Below, one piece after another: positions 45,932 to 54,580 of a stretch of DNA of 64,000 nucleotides (positions within the stretch are counted from its first letter, which is position 1; each line of letters opens with the position of its first letter). Location: the NCBI RefSeq assembly GCF_020911865.1, contig NZ_CP087131.1, positions 186,001 through 250,000 of the forward strand. The letters run 5' to 3'. This DNA is from Chryseobacterium sp. C-71 (GTDB taxonomy: Bacteria; Bacteroidota; Bacteroidia; Flavobacteriales; Weeksellaceae). Under the pieces are notes generated by a model, which was not told where the DNA came from, ran no database searches, and saw only the letters and a list, made by a program, of their open reading frames with translations. The translations under genes were made by a program, and so were the position numbers.

Positions 45932-48301
45932 ATGAACAAAAAATCACTGATATTATTTTTAAGCTTTACTTCGCTTGCTTTTGGGCAGGTAAAGAAAAAT
46001 GTTAGCTACTTTCCGCTCAACAAGGTTCATCTGTCCGAAAGTGTTTTCAGCAAGGCAATGCAGACCGATGAGAAATATATCCTGTCGATGGATGCAGACC
46101 GGCTTCTTGCACCTTATTTAAAAGAGGCAGGACTGAAACCCAAAAAAGAAAACTATCCCAATTGGGAAAATACAGGATTAGATGGTCATATCGGAGGTCA
46201 TTACATTTCCGCTTTGGCTTTGATGTACGCTTCAACAGGCGACCCAAAAGTTAAACAGCGTCTGGATTATATGATTGATGAATTGGAGCGTTGCCAGAAT
46301 CTTTCGGAAAAAGGCTATTTGTCGGGTGTTCCGAACGGTAAAAAAATCTGGAAAGAAATTGCCGATGGAAACATTCGTGCCGCAACTTTCGGTCTGAATG
46401 ACCGCTGGGTTCCTTTATATAATATTCATAAAATTTATTCAGGTTTACGCGATGCCTATTGGTATGCAGATAGCGAAAAAGCAAAAAAAATGCTGATAAA
46501 ACTTACGGATTGGATGGCTGATGAAGTTTCCGGACTTTCCGATGAACAAATTCAGGATATGCTTCGCAGCGAGCACGGCGGTCTGAATGAAGTTTTTGCC
46601 GACGTTTACGACATTACAAAAAATCCGAAATATCTAAAGCTTGCTCGTCGTTTTTCACACCTTGCCATTTTAAATCCATTATTGAATAGTGAAGATAAAC
46701 TCACAGGAATCCACGCCAACACACAGATTCCGAAAGTGATTGGTTTCAAAAGAATTGCAGATTTAGAAAATAATACACAATGGAGCAATGCCGCAGATTT
46801 TTTCTGGACCAATGTTACCCAAAAAAGGTCAGCGATTATCGGAGGAAACAGCGTCAGCGAGCATTTTAATCCTATCAATGATTTCAGCGGAATGATAAAA
46901 AGTATCGAAGGTCCCGAAACCTGCAATACGTATAATATGCTGAAACTCTCCAAAGAATTGTATGCGACCAATCCAAAATCATCTTACGTAGATTATTACG
47001 AAAAAGCGCTATACAATCATATTCTTTCCACCCAAAATCCCGAAAAAGGCGGTTTTGTCTACTTCACGCCGATGCGTCCCGGTCATTACAGGATTTATTC
47101 TCAGCCGGAAACCAGCTTTTGGTGCTGCGTAGGTTCGGGAATGGAAAATCACGCCAAATATGGTGAAATGATTTATGCATATTCTGACGACGATTTGTAC
47201 GTGAATTTGTTTATCCCTTCCATTTTAAAGTGGTCTGAAAAGAAAATAGTTCTGAGACAGGAAAATAATTTCCCTGAAAATCCATCTACAAAACTGATTT
47301 TTGATGTTGCTTCAAAATCAAATATAAATTTAAAATTAAGAGCACCGGAATGGGCAAACGCTTCTGAAATTACCATTTCACTAAATGGTAAAAATATCAA
47401 TGTTCCGGTTGATGCCGAAGGTTATTTTACCATTAATAAAAAATGGAAAAAAGGAGATGTCATCGAAATGAAAATGCCGATGCACCTTTCTGCAGAACAG
47501 CTTCCTGACCATTCGGATTATTTTGCCTTTAAATATGGTCCGATTGTTTTAGCTGCGAAATATGGAAAAGAAAACCAGGACGGACTTTTCGCCGATGACA
47601 GCAGAGGCGGACATATTGCGCACGGACCACAAATTCCTTTAAATGAAATCCCTACAATTTTGGGAAGTTCAGATTCTGTTTTAAGTCATTTGGAAACGGT
47701 TAATGGTAAAGATTTAACATTCAAACTAAAAGGTTTGTATCCCGAAAATAAGTTCAGTAAAGGATTGGAGTTGGTTCCGTTTTATAAAATTCAGGAAGAA
47801 CGTTACATTATTTATTTTCCGCAGGCGAATCAGGATAAAATTGAAATGATTCAGAAACAGAAAATCAAAGAAGAAGAGGAAATCAGAAAACTGGACAACA
47901 TTACGACTGATAAAATTCAGCTAGGTGAGCAGCAACCGGAATCCGACCATTTCATCGACAGCAAAGATTCCAACACCGGATATATGGAAGACCGCCATTT
48001 CCGTGAGGCTAAAGGCTGGTTCAGCTATCAGATGAGAAACAAAGAAAAAAATGCAAAATATCTTCATCTTATTTATTTTGATGCCAATAACAATCGAACT
48101 TTGAATGTGGAAATCAATGGAATAAAAGCGATTTCTAAAAATTTCGACGGAAAAATGGGTGGCTCTCCACAATCATTATTAATCCCGATTCCAGAATCTG
48201 AAAATAGGAAAGAGATTCTTAATGTAAAATTTAATACAAATGAAAAATCGCTTACACCGAAAATTATCGAAGTAAGATTGCTGACGGAATCACCAAAATA
48301 A
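45932..48301 (+). CDS. Exported GH127/GH146 beta-L-arabinofuranosidase
   Basis: A 789-residue enzyme with a signal peptide ending AFGQVK. The (alpha/alpha)6 barrel domain (DUF1680) has GLDGHIGGHYISALALM, NDRWVPLYNIHKIYSGLRDAY, EHGGLNEVFADVY, EGPETCNTYNMLKL and FWCCVGSGMENH. The Glu in the fourth motif and the three Cys match the zinc site of characterised members, with Cys399 as the likely nucleophile. It removes beta-linked arabinofuranose, a linkage found in arabinan side chains and hydroxyproline-rich glycoproteins more than in xylan. GH127 and GH146 cannot be told apart safely here. The C-terminal 130 residues are an extra domain. Confidence 0.9.
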   Translation: MNKKSLILFLSFTSLAFGQVKKNVSYFPLNKVHLSESVFSKAMQTDEKYILSMDADRLLAPYLKEAGLKPKKENYPNWENTGLDGHIGGHYISALALMYASTGDPKVKQRLDYMIDELERCQNLSEKGYLSGVPNGKKIWKEIADGNIRAATFGLNDRWVPLYNIHKIYSGLRDAYWYADSEKAKKMLIKLTDWMADEVSGLSDEQIQDMLRSEHGGLNEVFADVYDITKNPKYLKLARRFSHLAILNPLLNSEDKLTGIHANTQIPKVIGFKRIADLENNTQWSNAADFFWTNVTQKRSAIIGGNSVSEHFNPINDFSGMIKSIEGPETCNTYNMLKLSKELYATNPKSSYVDYYEKALYNHILSTQNPEKGGFVYFTPMRPGHYRIYSQPETSFWCCVGSGMENHAKYGEMIYAYSDDDLYVNLFIPSILKWSEKKIVLRQENNFPENPSTKLIFDVASKSNINLKLRAPEWANASEITISLNGKNINVPVDAEGYFTINKKWKKGDVIEMKMPMHLSAEQLPDHSDYFAFKYGPIVLAAKYGKENQDGLFADDSRGGHIAHGPQIPLNEIPTILGSSDSVLSHLETVNGKDLTFKLKGLYPENKFSKGLELVPFYKIQEERYIIYFPQANQDKIEMIQKQKIKEEEEIRKLDNITTDKIQLGEQQPESDHFIDSKDSNTGYMEDRHFREAKGWFSYQMRNKEKNAKYLHLIYFDANNNRTLNVEINGIKAISKNFDGKMGGSPQSLLIPIPESENRKEILNVKFNTNEKSLTPKIIEVRLLTESPK

Positions 48302-48327
48302 GCAGAAATGAAAAGTATAGAGTTTAA

Positions 48328-48418
48328 TTTGGGCAGCTTTTCCGCCCTCCGTTCCCGCTTTTTTGTTCCGCTTTGCTACACAAAAAGAGCTCCACTCAGG
48401 TCGGGCTGCGAGAGATTC
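48328..48418 (+). repeat. Long hairpin repeat, family A copy 4
   Basis: It starts 26 nt after the GH127 stop. Outer arms GGGCAGC / GGGCTGCGAG, inner stem CGCTTTTTT / AAAAAGAGC, and the same middle as copy 3. Confidence 0.85.
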
Positions 48419-48635
48419 AATATAAAAATTGATTTACGTTTTTAAAATAGATATGAAATTGACATAATTAAAAACTCAGTGAACTTTTATAAGCGCAAGC
48501 GGCTTTGTGAGCCTTAAAAACGGTTAGTTTAAAAAATGCTTTGTGTGCTTAGTGTTCAAAATTATGTGTTATAACTAAAAACCGATAATCAGGAAAAATT
48601 TAAACAAAACAAGAATTTAAATATTTAAAATAAAT
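48419..48635. repeat. Remainder of the gap before CE20, with a family C repeat
   Basis: About 48481-48570 holds fragments such as GCGCAAGCGGCTTTGTGAGCC and CTTTGTGTGCTTAG. They belong to a family with TTTGCG/CTTTGTG words seen again at 52195-52290 and 60117-60215. No promoter motif is obvious before the CE20 start. Confidence 0.5.
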
Positions 48636-50546
48636 ATGAACAAGAAAAATTTCACCAAAGTTTTGGTTTTGCTTCTTTGCATATTCTGCATTTTCATTGA
48701 AGCTAAAATCAAACTTCCGGCACTGGTTTCAGACGGAATGGTTTTGCAGCGTAACCAAAAACTGAATGTTTGGGGAAAAGCCGATGCAGGAGAAAAAGTA
48801 GAAGTGAAATTCCTCAATAAAAATTACAAAACCACCGCCGACCAGACCGGAAACTGGAAAATCACACTTCCCGAGCAAAAAGCCGGAGGTCCTTACACGA
48901 TGACCATCAATGAAATTACATTGAAAGATATTCTCATCGGTGATGTTTGGCTCGCTTCCGGACAATCGAATATGGAACTGCCGATGCGCAGACTGACTCC
49001 GCTTTACGCTGACGAAATTAAAAATGCAAACAATCAGAACATCAGGTTTTTTACGGTTCCTCAAAAATATAATTTTAAATCGCCTCAAACCGAGCTTGAT
49101 GGCGGAAAATGGGAAGCAACAAATCCACAAACGATTCTTAATTTCTCGGGAGTTGCTTACTTTTTCGCAAAAGAATTAAGTCAGAAAAATAAAGTGGCCG
49201 TCGGAATTATCCACGCAAGTTTGGGTGGTTCTCCGATTCAGGCGTGGATGGATGAAAATTCTCTGAAAAAATACCCTGAATATCTGGACGAAGCCAAAAA
49301 ATGGCAAAATGATGATTTGATAAAATCTACCGAATCCGGCGAACAGGCCTTGAGCAAAGCTTGGTACACAGAGCTCGACCAAAGCGATATCGGATTAAAC
49401 CAACATTGGGAAAATTTCGACCTAAACGATTCTGACTGGAAAACAATGAATATTCCCGGTTCTTGGGAAGATAAGGAAGGTTCCTTTGAAGGTTCAGTTT
49501 GGTTCAGAAAAGAAATTAATTTAACCAAAAATCAGGCAGGAAAAGCCGCTTTTTTAAATTTAGGAAGAATAAAAGATGCTGATGTTACCTACATCAACGG
49601 AACAAAAGTAGGCAATGTAACCTATGAATATCCGCCGCGTTGGTACGATATTCCGGCAGGCGTTTTAAAGGAAGGCAAAAACGTGATTGCTGTTAGAATC
49701 TCCAACGGTAGCGGAAAAGGACAGTTCATCGCTGACAAACCTTATTACCTCGAAATTGAAGGAAATAAAATCGATTTAAAAACCGAATGGAAATATAAAA
49801 TCGGTGCCAAAATGGAAAAAATGGCTCCGGGAACTACTTTCATCCGTTGGAAACCGACCGGATTGTACAATGCAATGATTAATCCGCTTATCAATTATAA
49901 TATCAAAGGCGCCATTTGGTATCAGGGCGAAAGCAACACCGGAAAACCAAGAGAATACGGCGATTTGCTGACCACAATGATTCTGGATTGGCGAAATAAA
50001 TGGAACCAGAAAGAGATGCCTTTTTTCACAGTACAATTAGCCAATTTTATGGAACCAAAAACACAACCTGTGGAAAGCAATTGGGCAGAATTAAGAGACC
50101 AGCAGCGTCAGGTTTCGCTGAAAGTTCCGAACACGGGACTTGCTGTAATTATCGATATAGGAGAGTGGAACGATATTCATCCTTTAAACAAGAAAACAGT
50201 CGGTGACAGACTGGCTTTGCAGGCACTAAAAGTTGCAGACAAAAAGAATATCATTGCAGACGGACCGGTTTATCAGTCAATGAAAGTAGAAGGAAATAAA
50301 ATCATTCTTTCCTTTAAAAATGGAACCGATGATTTTGCACCCGTTTCAGAACTGAAAGGTTTTGCCGTCAAAGGAAAAGAAGGAAAATACGAATGGGCAA
50401 AAGCAAAAATTGAAGGCAACAAAATCATTGTCTGGAACGACACCATTTCAAATCCAATTTCAGTAAGATACGACTGGGCAGACAACCCTGATGGAAACCT
50501 TAAAAATAAGACCGGACTTCCTGCATCACCATTTACTACAGAATAA
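48636..50546 (+). CDS. Exported CE20-like acetylesterase (sialate O-acetylesterase / acetyl-xylan esterase)
   Basis: A 636-residue SGNH-type esterase with an N-terminal signal anchor (FCIFIEAKI). An Ig-like domain (about 25-105) comes first, then the SGNH domain with DVWLASGQSNMELP (nucleophile Ser in GQSNM) and GVIHASLGGSPIQAW. A galactose-binding-like insert (about 230-375, with SWEDKEGSFEGSVWFRKE) follows, then the second half with GAIWYQGESN and the catalytic His in WNDIHPLNK. Proteins of this design are called sialate O-acetylesterase but act on acetylated plant glycans in xylan loci. It is followed by the GPH transporter 33 bp downstream. Confidence 0.88.
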   Translation: MNKKNFTKVLVLLLCIFCIFIEAKIKLPALVSDGMVLQRNQKLNVWGKADAGEKVEVKFLNKNYKTTADQTGNWKITLPEQKAGGPYTMTINEITLKDILIGDVWLASGQSNMELPMRRLTPLYADEIKNANNQNIRFFTVPQKYNFKSPQTELDGGKWEATNPQTILNFSGVAYFFAKELSQKNKVAVGIIHASLGGSPIQAWMDENSLKKYPEYLDEAKKWQNDDLIKSTESGEQALSKAWYTELDQSDIGLNQHWENFDLNDSDWKTMNIPGSWEDKEGSFEGSVWFRKEINLTKNQAGKAAFLNLGRIKDADVTYINGTKVGNVTYEYPPRWYDIPAGVLKEGKNVIAVRISNGSGKGQFIADKPYYLEIEGNKIDLKTEWKYKIGAKMEKMAPGTTFIRWKPTGLYNAMINPLINYNIKGAIWYQGESNTGKPREYGDLLTTMILDWRNKWNQKEMPFFTVQLANFMEPKTQPVESNWAELRDQQRQVSLKVPNTGLAVIIDIGEWNDIHPLNKKTVGDRLALQALKVADKKNIIADGPVYQSMKVEGNKIILSFKNGTDDFAPVSELKGFAVKGKEGKYEWAKAKIEGNKIIVWNDTISNPISVRYDWADNPDGNLKNKTGLPASPFTTE

Positions 50547-50579
50547 TCAATTATCATTTATCAATTATAAATTATTAAA

Positions 50580-52034
50580 ATGAACAACTCATCTCAAAAA
50601 ATATCTGTCGTTGAGAAAATCGGCTACAGTTTAGGAGATTTAGCCGCCAATCTGGTTTTCCAGACGCTTGTAACCTATTTAGCTTATTTTTACACCGATA
50701 TTTACGGTTTAAAGCCGGAAGATGCATCCATCATTACACTTACGGTCGGTTTATTGGCTGGTTTTGTTTTTAATCCGATGGTTGGAGCTTTGGCAGACAG
50801 AACCCGCACAAAATGGGGAAAATTCCGTCCTTGGATTTTATTAACGGCAATTCCGTTGGGTGCTGCGGCACTTTTTGCGTTCAGCACACCCGATTTTTCT
50901 TATAAAGGAAAAATGATTTATGCAGCAGTTACTTACTCAGTTTTATTATTGCTTTATGCAGCCAATAATTTACCTTACGCAGCTTTAAGTGGCGTTATCA
51001 CAGGTGATATGGGCGAAAGGAACAGTATTTCTTCTTACCGTTTTGTAGCTGTGATGTTTGCGCAGTTCTTCGTTCAGGTATTTATGCTGCCGATTATTTT
51101 ATCAGCAGGACACGGTGATAAAGCAGCAGGAATCGAGGTGGTGATGACTTGGTTGGCAATTATCGGAACAGTAATGTTGCTCATCACTTTTCTCACAACC
51201 AAAGAAAGAGTCATTCCCAAGCCGGAGCAGGAATCTACTTTAAGCGCTGATTTGAAGGATTTAAAGAAAAACAAGCCGTGGATTATTATGTTAACAGTTA
51301 CTGCATTGATTTTCATAACATTGGCAATGAAAGGCGGTTCGTATGTGTATTATTTCAACAATTATGTAGATGAAACCTCGCTTCAGCAATTTATATCACC
51401 GATTACCAATTTCTTCAATTCCATTGGGATGAATTTCTTTGGTGAAGACCCTCGTTCAGCTGGTTTCGGCTTGTTCAATGCAGGTGGAATCATTATGATG
51501 ATTGTTGGAATCACTTTCTCGAAAAAGTTTGCAGATAAATATGGGAAAAGAGATGCATTTATCGCTTCACTCTTTATTTCAACACTATTCGTTTTAGCAT
51601 TTATCTTTTACCCTCCAAAATCAGTCGGATTAATGTTCTTATCCCAGATTTTACACGGTTTCTTCTACGGAATCGGAACGCCATTGCTTTGGGCGATGAT
51701 TGCCGACGTTGCCGATTATTCTGAATGGAAAAACAATAGACGTGCGACAGCAATTATTTTTTCAGCAATGATGGTCGGTTTGAAAGTCGGTTTGAGCATC
51801 GGAAGTTCGCTGGTTGCTTACATCATAGGTCAGTACGGTTATATTTCTTCAGAAGGAGCAGTGAGTGTTTTACAGCCGGAAACCGTTTCCACAGGTGCCA
51901 AAATGCTGGTCAGCGTATTCCCGTCAATCCCGTTCTTTTTAGCGTGTGGATTGCTGATGTTCTACGAAATCAATAAGAAGAAAGAAATCGAAATCGAGCA
52001 CGACCTTAAAGAAAGAAGAAAGGCGAAAGATTAA
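50580..52034 (+). CDS. GPH-family oligosaccharide:cation symporter
   Basis: A 484-residue inner-membrane protein with 12 predicted helices, of the glycoside-pentoside-hexuronide family in the MFS superfamily. GDLAANLVFQTL, the loop FNPMVGALADRTRTKWGKFRPWIL (cation-site Asp and the GPH signature) and YAALSGVITGDMGERNSISSYR are diagnostic. Family members next to GH10 and GH43 genes import xylobiose and xylotriose. The cytoplasmic GH43 at 53464 would hydrolyse them. It is probably co-transcribed with CE20. Confidence 0.92.
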   Translation: MNNSSQKISVVEKIGYSLGDLAANLVFQTLVTYLAYFYTDIYGLKPEDASIITLTVGLLAGFVFNPMVGALADRTRTKWGKFRPWILLTAIPLGAAALFAFSTPDFSYKGKMIYAAVTYSVLLLLYAANNLPYAALSGVITGDMGERNSISSYRFVAVMFAQFFVQVFMLPIILSAGHGDKAAGIEVVMTWLAIIGTVMLLITFLTTKERVIPKPEQESTLSADLKDLKKNKPWIIMLTVTALIFITLAMKGGSYVYYFNNYVDETSLQQFISPITNFFNSIGMNFFGEDPRSAGFGLFNAGGIIMMIVGITFSKKFADKYGKRDAFIASLFISTLFVLAFIFYPPKSVGLMFLSQILHGFFYGIGTPLLWAMIADVADYSEWKNNRRATAIIFSAMMVGLKVGLSIGSSLVAYIIGQYGYISSEGAVSVLQPETVSTGAKMLVSVFPSIPFFLACGLLMFYEINKKKEIEIEHDLKERRKAKD

Positions 52035-52048
52035 GGATATAATAAAAA

Positions 52049-52148
52049 TTTGGGCAGCTTTATCCGTCTTCCACTCCCAATCTTTTTTGCCAAAGCTTCT
52101 CCAGCCGCAAAAAAAGGATTTCCGTTCAAGCCGGGCTGCGAGTGATTC
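52049..52148 (+). repeat. Long hairpin repeat, family A copy 5
   Basis: It starts 14 nt after the transporter stop. Outer arms GGGCAGC / GGGCTGCGAG, inner stem AATCTTTTTTGC / GCAAAAAAAGGATT as in copy 1. A family C stretch rich in CTTTGCG words follows (52195-52290). Confidence 0.83.
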
Positions 52149-52299
52149 GGTGTATTAAAAAGCCTTGTCAAGGCTTAAAAAAGGAACTTTATGTGAACTT
52201 TTGTATTTCTTCGCTGAGTTTACGCCTTTGCGAACTTAAAAAAAGCATAGTAGTCAAAAAATCTTTGCGCGCTTTGCGTTTAAATTTAAAAAAATAGTT

Positions 52300-53421
52300 A
52301 TGAAAAAAATAATAGCATTATTAGGAATTTTAACCTTAACCGTCTCCTGCAAGACAGCCAACACAGCAACTTCCAACGATTCCCTTAAAAACGCATTCAA
52401 AAATAAATTCTACATCGGAACAGCGATGAGTCTTCCGCAGATTTACGAGAAAGATGTAAAGTCTGTAGAAATTATTAAAAATCAGTTCAGCTCTATCGTT
52501 GCAGAAAACTGTATGAAATCGATGTTTCTTCAACCTGAAGAAGGCAAATTCTTTTTTGATGACGCCGATAAATTTGTTGCTTTCGGAGAGAAAAATAAAA
52601 TGTTCATCATCGGTCATACTTTGATTTGGCATTCGCAGTTACCCAAATGGTTTTTCGTAGACAAAGATGGGAAAGATGTTTCTGCTGAAGTCTTAAAACA
52701 AAGAATGAAAAATCACATTACCACAGTTGTGACAAGATACAAAGGTCGTGTGAAAGGTTGGGATGTGGTAAATGAAGCGATTATGGAAGATGGAACTTAC
52801 AGAAAATCTAAGTTTTACGAAATTTTAGGCGAAGAATTTATTCCGTTGGCTTTCCAATACGCTCAGGAAGCAGACCCGAATGCAGAACTGTATTACAATG
52901 ATTATAACGAATGGCATCCCGGAAAAGTAAAAACCGTGAGCAAAATGGTTCAAACTCTAAAATCCAGAAAAATCCGCATCGATGGAGTAGGAATGCAGAC
53001 CCACGTTGGTCTTGATACACCAACCCTTGACGAATACGAAAAAGCAATTCTTGACTACACAGCAAACGGCGTAAAAGTAAATGTTACTGAAATGGAAATC
53101 AGCGCACTTCCATCACCTTGGGGAACTTCTGCTAATGTTGCAGACAAAGTTGAATATGATGCGAAAATGAATCCTTACACAGCTGGACTACCCGAAAATG
53201 TAAAAACAGAATGGGAAAACCGCTATCTGGATTTTTTCAGATTATTTCTGAAACATCAGGACAAAATCAGAAGAGTAACCTTGTGGGGAACTACAGATGC
53301 TCAATCTTGGAAAAATGATTTTCCGGTAAAAGGCAGAACAGATTATCCGTTACTTTTCGACCGGAATAATCAGGCAAAACCTGTAGTAGAAAAAATCATT
53401 CAGTTAACAAAAGAAAAATAA
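52300..53421 (+). CDS. GH10 endo-1,4-beta-xylanase, lipoprotein
   Basis: A 373-residue xylanase with lipobox LTVSC (Cys17), so it is membrane anchored, in the periplasm or at the surface. The single GH10 barrel has FDDADKFVAFGEKN, GHTLIWHSQLPKW, GWDVVNEAI (acid Glu159), YYNDYNEWHPGK, GVGMQTHVGL and VNVTEMEI (nucleophile Glu264), then LWGTTDAQSW and PLLFDRNNQAKP near the end. It has no CBM and is of the short form. It precedes the cytoplasmic GH43 by 42 bp, part of the GPH-GH10-GH43-GH67 row known from Bacteroidota xylan loci. Confidence 0.96.
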   Translation: MKKIIALLGILTLTVSCKTANTATSNDSLKNAFKNKFYIGTAMSLPQIYEKDVKSVEIIKNQFSSIVAENCMKSMFLQPEEGKFFFDDADKFVAFGEKNKMFIIGHTLIWHSQLPKWFFVDKDGKDVSAEVLKQRMKNHITTVVTRYKGRVKGWDVVNEAIMEDGTYRKSKFYEILGEEFIPLAFQYAQEADPNAELYYNDYNEWHPGKVKTVSKMVQTLKSRKIRIDGVGMQTHVGLDTPTLDEYEKAILDYTANGVKVNVTEMEISALPSPWGTSANVADKVEYDAKMNPYTAGLPENVKTEWENRYLDFFRLFLKHQDKIRRVTLWGTTDAQSWKNDFPVKGRTDYPLLFDRNNQAKPVVEKIIQLTKEK

Positions 53422-53463
53422 GTCTAATATCTAGTTTCTAAAATCTAACTTCTAATTAAAACA

Positions 53464-54432
53464 ATGAAAAAAGCAAAATATCTATTCCCGAAAGATTATA
53501 TGGCAGACCCTTCCGTACACGTTTTTGAAGGCAAAATATATATTTATCCATCACACGACCGTGAAAGCGGCATCGAAGAAAATGACAACGGAGACCATTT
53601 TGATATGAACGATTATCACGTTTTCTCGTTGGATGATGTAGAAAACGGCGAAATCACAGACCACGGTGTTGTCCTTTCGGTAAAAGATATTCCTTGGTCG
53701 GGAAGACAATTGTGGGATTGTGATGTGGCATTCAAAAATGGAAAATATTATATGTATTTTCCGTTAAAAGATAAAAATGACATCTTCAGAATCGGTGTTG
53801 CGGTAAGCGACAAACCTTACGGACCTTTTATTCCGGAGAAACATCCGATGTTGGGAAGTTATAGCATCGACCCGTGTATTTTCGAAGAAGAAGGAAAACA
53901 TTATATGTATTTTGGTGGAATCTGGGGCGGACAATTGCAGCGTTACAGAAACAACAAAGCCTTAGAATCTGCGATAATTCCAAATGATGATGAACCGGCA
54001 ATTCCTTCAAAAGTTGTTTTATTAAGCGATGATATGCTTGAATTCGGAGAAGAACCAAAAGACGTTCTTATTCTGGACGAAAACGGAAATCCTTTGCTTC
54101 ACGGCGACAAACACCGCTTTTTCGAAGCGTCCTGGATGCATAAATACAATAACAAATATTATTTCTCATATTCTACCGGCGACACACATTTGATTTGTTA
54201 TGCCACAGGCGATAATCCTTATGGTCCATTTACTTTTCAGGGAGAAATTCTGACGCCTGTCGTTGGATGGACAACTCATCACAGCATCGTTGAATTCAAA
54301 GGAAAATGGTATCTATTCTTCCACGACTCTGTTCCGAGTGAAGGAAAAACCTGGCTCAGAAGTATGAAAGTGGTAGAACTGGAATATGACAGCAATGGTA
54401 AAATTAAGACCATAGAAGGCTTAGGTGAATAA
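53464..54432 (+). CDS. Cytoplasmic GH43 beta-xylosidase
   Basis: A 322-residue family 43 enzyme with no signal peptide, so it acts in the cytoplasm on imported xylo-oligosaccharides. YMADPSVHVF carries the base (Asp14 or so), YSIDPCIFEEEGKHYMYFGG the modulating Asp and FFEASWMHKYNNKYYFSY the acid Glu. It is a single propeller with no accessory domain, the GH43_1-like form found beside GPH transporters and GH10. It is the only glycosidase in the window that clearly lacks an export signal. Confidence 0.92.
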   Translation: MKKAKYLFPKDYMADPSVHVFEGKIYIYPSHDRESGIEENDNGDHFDMNDYHVFSLDDVENGEITDHGVVLSVKDIPWSGRQLWDCDVAFKNGKYYMYFPLKDKNDIFRIGVAVSDKPYGPFIPEKHPMLGSYSIDPCIFEEEGKHYMYFGGIWGGQLQRYRNNKALESAIIPNDDEPAIPSKVVLLSDDMLEFGEEPKDVLILDENGNPLLHGDKHRFFEASWMHKYNNKYYFSYSTGDTHLICYATGDNPYGPFTFQGEILTPVVGWTTHHSIVEFKGKWYLFFHDSVPSEGKTWLRSMKVVELEYDSNGKIKTIEGLGE

Positions 54433-54442
54433 TTTGCAAAAA

Positions 54443-54515
54443 GTCCCGAAGGGACGATTTAACGAAGGATAGGATTTCATCCTATTATCAATAGAAACGG
54501 GCTTTAGCCCGTTTA
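54443..54515. repeat. Hairpin repeat block after the cytoplasmic GH43
   Basis: GTCCCGAAGGGAC (54443-54455), ATAGGATTTCATCCTAT (54469-54485) and AAACGGGCTTTAGCCCGTTT (54496-54515) begin 10 nt after the stop codon. The order GTCCC unit then AGGAT unit is the same as at 20501-20544. Confidence 0.8.
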
Positions 54516-54580
54516 AAGATGAAGAAATACAATTTGGCTTTAGCCAAAACTTATTTAAATAAAAATTAAAAGAAAATCTA

